Shown here piece after piece: positions 47,856 through 51,753 of a DNA stretch of 51,753 nucleotides. This stretch comes from Armatimonadota bacterium (GTDB taxonomy: Bacteria > Armatimonadota > Fimbriimonadia > Fimbriimonadales > Fimbriimonadaceae): the NCBI GenBank assembly GCA_016223145.1, contig JACRPN010000004.1, forward strand, positions 184,755 to 236,507, read 5' to 3'. The stretch's first letter is position 1. Each line of letters begins with the position of its first letter. Position numbers and translations under genes: made by a program. The notes beneath the pieces are model-generated. The model saw nothing but the letters and a program-made list of their open reading frames with translations, was not told the origin of the DNA and did not search any database.

Positions 47856-49790
47856 ATGAAAGCCTTGGGCAATCTGGAATTCAGTCGAAAAACACTTAGC
47901 TCTATCTTGCGCTTCTTCACGGACTGGATCGGAGCGTTGATCACGATCGGCGTGTGCATCTGTACGGTAGCGTCCAAGCATACGGTCTACGATCATCAGA
48001 TCGACCACTTGCTCATCGTCTCGATCGCTTTCGCCGCCTTTCATCGGGGAACTCTTGCCGGCCTCATCTCGGCTGCCATTGCCGCCCTCACCCTTGGATT
48101 GGGGGCCATAGCCGATCCGGAATGGCAATTTTCATCGGAAGGCTTTGCCGACGGTGTGGTTATTTTTCTCTCGCTCCCGATGGTGTTCTCCGCCGGATCG
48201 CTAAGGCGAACCGTCCTTCGATCGATCGACGAGAAACTGGCGCTTGAGCGCAGGCACTCAGAAGAACTTGGCGAAGCCCTCGACCGCGCAAGACAAGCGG
48301 AAGCCAGCCTGGCTGAGCTCAACCGGAACCTGGAAGAAGCCGTCGCGAGTCGAACAAAGGAGATTCAGCAAGCCATCACGGCTCTCATGGATACAGAAGA
48401 AGAGCTCCGGGCCGCCAACCTGGAGTCAGGGTTCCTTCTGAGGGCTCTGGATTACCATGCCGCAACAATCGTCATGGACCCACAGTTCAAAATCCGCCAC
48501 GCAAACCAGAAGTTTCTGGACATGCGGGGACTTTCGCTTGAAGACGTGATCGGAAAGACTCCCCTAGACCTTCAATGCAGCCCCGGCCAGGCAACGGCAT
48601 TTTCTGCGATCAGCACTGAGATTCTCGCCGGACGTGCCTTTCATCAGGAAGTTCCGATCAAGGATGACGATGGCCGAGCTTGCTGGCTCGACTGGACCGT
48701 CGTTCCCGAGTTCGACGCATCGGGCAATCTCCTCCGGTCGGTTGGGATGATCATCGATATTTCGGAACGGAAGCGTGGCGAGGAAGAGCTGGTCCAGTTT
48801 TCGCGAGCCGTATGGCAAAGCCCGGCTTCTGTCGTGATCACCGACCGGGACGGCGCGATCCAATACGTGAACCCAACGTTTGAAGAGGTTACAGGCTACA
48901 CCCTAAAGGAGGTTCTCGGAAAGAACCCACGGGTCCTAAAATCGGGGAAGACCGAAGATGAGATCTACGAAGGGATGTGGCGTGCCATAGCGTCAGGGGG
49001 AGAGTGGAAAGGCGAACTGTGCAATCGGAAGAAGAGCGGCGAGCTCTTCTGGGAGCATGCGTCGATCTCCGGCATCCAGGATGATCACGGCGAAATCATA
49101 AGCTTTGTGGCCGTCAAAATCGATATTACGGCCCAAAAACAAGCCCAGGAGGAGATCGAGGCAAGCCACCTTGAAGTGGTCAAACGCCTCGCTCTCGCCA
49201 CAGAGTTTCGCGATGACGACACCGGAGCCCATGTGCAGCGGATTGGCTATTTCGCTGCTGCACTGGGCGAGGCATGCGGGTTAAGCGAAATGGAGTGCGA
49301 GACCCTTAGCTGGGCCTCGGCGCTCCACGATATCGGCAAGCTTGCGATTCCGGACTCCATCCTTCTGAAGCGAGGCAAGCTCACGGAAGAAGAATACGCC
49401 GTCATGCAGACCCATGCGGCGCTGGGAGCCAAGATGCTCGAAGGCGGGCGTGGCCCGATTCTCGAACAGGCAGAGGTCATCGCACGCACCCACCACGAGA
49501 AGTGGGATGGCAGCGGATACCCCGCCGGCCTGAAGGGTAAGGACATCCCCCTCGTGGGCCGAATCGTCGCTATCTGCGATGTGTTCGACGCGCTCACCTC
49601 GGAGAGGCCCTACAAGCGCGCTTGGCCGTTTGGCGAGGCCATGGCCGAAATCGAACGCTGTGCGGGCACGCACTTCGACCCCCATCTGGCCAAGCTCTTT
49701 GTGGCCAACCGGTCGAGAATCCAGCTTATCCTCCAGATGCTCGCCGATAGAAAAGATCGTAACGACGAGAGCGATCTGTTGGCCGCCTGA
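47856..49790 (+). CDS. Membrane PAS/PAS/HD-GYP protein, predicted c-di-GMP phosphodiesterase
   Basis: 644 residues. Several membrane segments occupy ~15-115 (WIGALITIGVCICTV, LLIVSIAFAAF, AGLISAAIAALTLGL). A coiled coil with repeated Glu/Leu (about 125-195) follows. PAS domain 1 (about 205-315) and PAS domain 2 (about 320-440, SPASVVITDRDGAIQYVNPT, GYTLKEVLGKNPRVL) precede the HD-GYP domain (about 450-625). The latter has DDDTGAHVQRIGY, ALHDIGKLAIPD with His491-Asp492, HHEKWDGSGYPAGLKGK and ICDVFDALTSERPYKRAW. All catalytic motifs seem present. PAS domains suggest sensing of light, redox or ligands, but no cofactor residue can be picked out. It is followed by lpdA after 190 bp. Confidence 0.93.
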   Translation: MKALGNLEFSRKTLSSILRFFTDWIGALITIGVCICTVASKHTVYDHQIDHLLIVSIAFAAFHRGTLAGLISAAIAALTLGLGAIADPEWQFSSEGFADGVVIFLSLPMVFSAGSLRRTVLRSIDEKLALERRHSEELGEALDRARQAEASLAELNRNLEEAVASRTKEIQQAITALMDTEEELRAANLESGFLLRALDYHAATIVMDPQFKIRHANQKFLDMRGLSLEDVIGKTPLDLQCSPGQATAFSAISTEILAGRAFHQEVPIKDDDGRACWLDWTVVPEFDASGNLLRSVGMIIDISERKRGEEELVQFSRAVWQSPASVVITDRDGAIQYVNPTFEEVTGYTLKEVLGKNPRVLKSGKTEDEIYEGMWRAIASGGEWKGELCNRKKSGELFWEHASISGIQDDHGEIISFVAVKIDITAQKQAQEEIEASHLEVVKRLALATEFRDDDTGAHVQRIGYFAAALGEACGLSEMECETLSWASALHDIGKLAIPDSILLKRGKLTEEEYAVMQTHAALGAKMLEGGRGPILEQAEVIARTHHEKWDGSGYPAGLKGKDIPLVGRIVAICDVFDALTSERPYKRAWPFGEAMAEIERCAGTHFDPHLAKLFVANRSRIQLILQMLADRKDRNDESDLLAA

Positions 49791-49791
49791 G

Positions 49792-49831
49792 CCCCTCTGG
49801 AGCAGGGGGTCCCGGAACGCAAAGGTAAAAT
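49792..49831 (+). promoter_or_regulatory. Short hairpin and TAAAAT box before lpdA
   Basis: CCCCT (49792-49796) pairs with AGGGG (49804-49808), possibly ending the HD-GYP transcript or a stub of the REP-like family. TAAAAT at 49826-49831 could be a -10 box for lpdA; no good -35 is seen. Tentative. Confidence 0.3.
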
Positions 49832-49980
49832 GGCCTCGGCGCCGCCGCGGCGCAACTTTGCGAATGAGCCGACCCAAGCCGCAGAACATCCTGACCTCCA
49901 CCGCAGGGTCCGCATCGGCGATGGCCACCCTCGTGTCGGAAATCGAGCGCATTCCCACGCCTGAGGAGCAGCTTCAACCC

Positions 49981-51486
49981 ATGCCCAACGACAGTTTCGA
50001 TTGCGACGTCTGCGTCATCGGCGCCGGACCCGGCGGCTATGTCGCCGCGATCCGCGCCGCCCAACTTGGAGCCAAAGTCGTCGTCGTCGAGAAGGAATAT
50101 CTGGGGGGCACATGCCTGAACTGGGGCTGCATCCCCAGTAAGGCGATGATCGCCAGCGTCGAGCGCTTGCAGCACATCCAGCACGCCGACAAGCTCGCGG
50201 TCGAAGTGCCCGACGGCGCCAAAGTGAACTTCGAGAAGTTCTCGGCGCGGCGAGACAAGATCGTTCAGACTCAGCGCGGCGGCATCGGCATCCTCTTCAA
50301 GAAGAACAACATCCGGCACATCGAGGGCTTCGCCAAGTTCGTCGATGCTCATACGATCGAGATCGGCCCGTGGGAAGGTCCGAGGTCTGAGGTCCGAGGA
50401 CCGGAGGGACAAGGGGACAAAGGACCCTCCGAACCTAACACCCAGAACCCAACACCTAACACCACGCAGCAGCGCCTCTCCGCCAAGAACTTCGTCCTCG
50501 CCATGGGCTCGTCGTGCATTCGCCTGAACATCCCCGGCCTCGAAGGCGGCCGCGAGGAAGGCGTCTGGACCTCCGACGACGCCGTGACCGCTCCATTCGT
50601 GCCCACCTCCATGCTCATCCTCGGCGGCGGCGCGGTCGGCGTGGAGTTCGGCTACGTGTTCAACGGCCTGGGCAGCAAGGTCACCGTGGTCGAAATGATG
50701 CCGAACCTGATTCCCACCATGGACACGGACCTTGGCGTCGAACTGGGCAAGCTCCTGGGACGACAGGGCATCAAGGTCCACACCGGGGCCACCCTCGAGA
50801 GGGCCGAGAAGACCAAGGACGGCTGGAAGTGCACCGTCAAGAAGGGCACGGAGGTCGAAGAGATCGAGGTGCAGGTGGTGCTGCTGGGTGTCGGGCGGAA
50901 GGCCAACACCGAGGGCATGGACCTGGAGAAAATCGGCGTCAAGCTGCACCGGCGCGGGGTCGAAGTGGTGGACGACAGCCTAAAAACCCACTGCCCAAAC
51001 GTTTACGCCATCGGCGACGTGACCGGGCGCATCCAGCTTGCCCACGTGGCGAGCGCCGAGGGCATCCACGCTGTGACCAACATCCTCACGGGGGCAGACA
51101 AGCAGTTCGATTACCGGGCCGTTCCAAGCTGCGTCTACACCGTGCCCGAGGTCGCCAGCGTGGGGCTCACCCAAAGCGAGGCGGAGGCGCAGGGCCGCGA
51201 CGTGACGGTCGGCAAGTTTCTGTTCCGCCCCCTGGGCAAGGCCATGGCGATCGCCGAGCAGGATGGCTTTGTCAAGGTGGTAGCAGACAAACAGTACGGC
51301 GAGGTGCTGGGCGTGCACATGATTGGGGCTCACGTGACCGATATGATCGCCGCCGGGGTTGCCGCCATCAAGATGGAAGCCACGTTGGAGGTGATGGCGG
51401 AGACGATCCACGCGCATCCCACGATGGCCGAGGCGATGCTGGAGGCCTACGAAGACGCCATGGGGCATGCCATCCATAAAGCGTAG
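49981..51486 (+). CDS. lpdA: Dihydrolipoamide dehydrogenase with an in-frame repeat-derived insertion
   Basis: 501 residues from ATG at 49981; ATGs at 49864 and 49921 are in frame and cannot be excluded. 49981 places the FAD-binding CVIGAGPGGYVAAIRAAQLG near the N-terminus, as usual. Redox-active disulfide C45-x4-C50 in GGTCLNWGCIPSKAM; NAD domain LILGGGAVGVEFGYVFNGLG; FAD contact VYAIGDVTG; C-terminal interface HAHPTMAEAMLEAYEDA with the catalytic His-Glu. E3 reoxidises lipoamide in 2-oxoacid dehydrogenase or glycine-cleavage complexes. Residues ~134-165 (PRSEVRGPEGQGDKGPSEPN and following) are an extra hydrophilic loop encoded by a repeat array like those in intergenic gaps. No E1/E2 genes in the window. 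Confidence 0.93.
   Translation: MPNDSFDCDVCVIGAGPGGYVAAIRAAQLGAKVVVVEKEYLGGTCLNWGCIPSKAMIASVERLQHIQHADKLAVEVPDGAKVNFEKFSARRDKIVQTQRGGIGILFKKNNIRHIEGFAKFVDAHTIEIGPWEGPRSEVRGPEGQGDKGPSEPNTQNPTPNTTQQRLSAKNFVLAMGSSCIRLNIPGLEGGREEGVWTSDDAVTAPFVPTSMLILGGGAVGVEFGYVFNGLGSKVTVVEMMPNLIPTMDTDLGVELGKLLGRQGIKVHTGATLERAEKTKDGWKCTVKKGTEVEEIEVQVVLLGVGRKANTEGMDLEKIGVKLHRRGVEVVDDSLKTHCPNVYAIGDVTGRIQLAHVASAEGIHAVTNILTGADKQFDYRAVPSCVYTVPEVASVGLTQSEAEAQGRDVTVGKFLFRPLGKAMAIAEQDGFVKVVADKQYGEVLGVHMIGAHVTDMIAAGVAAIKMEATLEVMAETIHAHPTMAEAMLEAYEDAMGHAIHKA
50377..50472 (+). repeat. Repeat array inside lpdA
   Basis: About 96 bases within lpdA consist of AGGTCCG/AGGTCTG heptamers (50377-50404), GGGACAAG/GGGACAAA octamers (50406-50423) and then CTAACACC/CAACACC units (50434-50466). 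The same unit types form intergenic arrays at 32075, 37567 and 51487. The reading frame stays open, adding ~32 residues. Outside this stretch the protein aligns with normal E3 sequence. Confidence 0.8.
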
Positions 51487-51753
51487 GAGCGAGGTCCGAG
51501 GTCGGAGGGTCTGGGTTTTCAGGTTCTCAGGTTCTCAGGTTCTCAGGTCTTCAGGTTTTCAGGGTTTCAGGGTTTGGGACCGGAATCACCTTGCCCCTTG
51601 AGTCGGTCAGTAGGTCTGTCGGTTGGAGGGCGGACCGGTAGCCGCCGGTTCCGTGCCTGCGCTGGAGTTCGTAGGTTCTCAGGTCTGTAGTTCCGGAACC
51701 ACCTCGCCCCTCGTGGGAGAGGTCGGTGAGCGCAGCGAACCGGGTGAGGGGGC
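51487..51753. repeat. TCAGGTTC octamer array and REP-like sequence at the right edge
   Basis: No gene is seen here. After AGGTCCG heptamers (51491-51506), a run of TCAGGTTC/TCAGGTTT/TCAGGGTT octamers spans 51515-51576. A less regular segment follows, with a GACCGGTAGCCGCCGGTTCC palindrome near 51634-51653 and another TCAGG copy near 51677. The end (51706-51753) has CGCCCCTCGTGGGAGAGG then GTGAGCGCAGCGAAC, matching the REP-like tail at 37728-37748. Confidence 0.75.

Overview
This window is about 52 kb of GC-rich bacterial chromosome with tightly packed genes, many 1-17 bp overlaps and frequent GTG or TTG starts. It looks diderm: it carries an outer-membrane beta-barrel protein, a type IV pilus secretin, a periplasmic LTXXQ-type protein and PEP-CTERM exported proteins. 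A flagellar cap gene, a complete type IV pilus assembly operon, PEP-CTERM paralogues and a RecQ/DprA pair together suggest an Armatimonadota (Fimbriimonadia-like) or similar environmental lineage. That placement is inference from gene content only. No rRNA, tRNA, CRISPR array, transposase or prophage was recognised.

Layout. 1-3187: a CpxP/Spy-like LTXXQ protein divergent from an OmpR-type response regulator and histidine kinase, with a symmetric set of TGAAA boxes between them. 3200-9246: an acyl-CoA carboxylase beta subunit, an unknown helix-hairpin-helix-like protein, and a three-gene envelope operon (Ig-like secreted protein, outer-membrane protein, caspase-fold protein that has lost both catalytic residues). 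9642-12886: an HDOD protein and the flagellar cap FliD. 13108-15044: a NatAB-type ABC exporter. 15178-27038: a type IV pilus operon (three minor pilins, a GAF/HD-GYP protein, PilM-N-O-P-Q, PilB, PilC, major pilin), closed by a 30-bp perfect palindrome plus a T-rich run. 27099-30463: amidase, type III pantothenate kinase, GlmM and GrpE. 30706-36553: an alpha/beta-hydrolase-like protein lacking its nucleophile, an ADP-forming acyl-CoA synthetase fused to a GNAT domain, a YkuD L,D-transpeptidase and a LolA-like protein. 36814-42535: ThuA, an ATP-grasp protein, small membrane proteins and a Tricorn-type protease. 42737-44563: two PEP-CTERM paralogues around a 60-residue membrane protein. 44628-47635: DprA and a RecQ helicase fused to a ComF-like phosphoribosyltransferase domain. 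47856-51486: a PAS/HD-GYP protein and dihydrolipoamide dehydrogenase.

Several parts work together. The pilus operon includes a predicted c-di-GMP phosphodiesterase, and a second HD-GYP protein and an HDOD protein lie in the window, which points to second-messenger control of surface motility. Cell-wall functions (GlmM, amidase, L,D-transpeptidase) and an envelope-stress-like two-component system are also present. RecQ-PRTase plus DprA resembles a competence or recombination module.

A striking non-coding feature is a family of degenerate 7-8 bp tandem arrays (units such as AGGGACAA, TCAGGTTC, CTCACCTT, GCATTAG) and GC-rich REP-like palindromes in many intergenic gaps. One such array sits in frame inside the dihydrolipoamide dehydrogenase gene.
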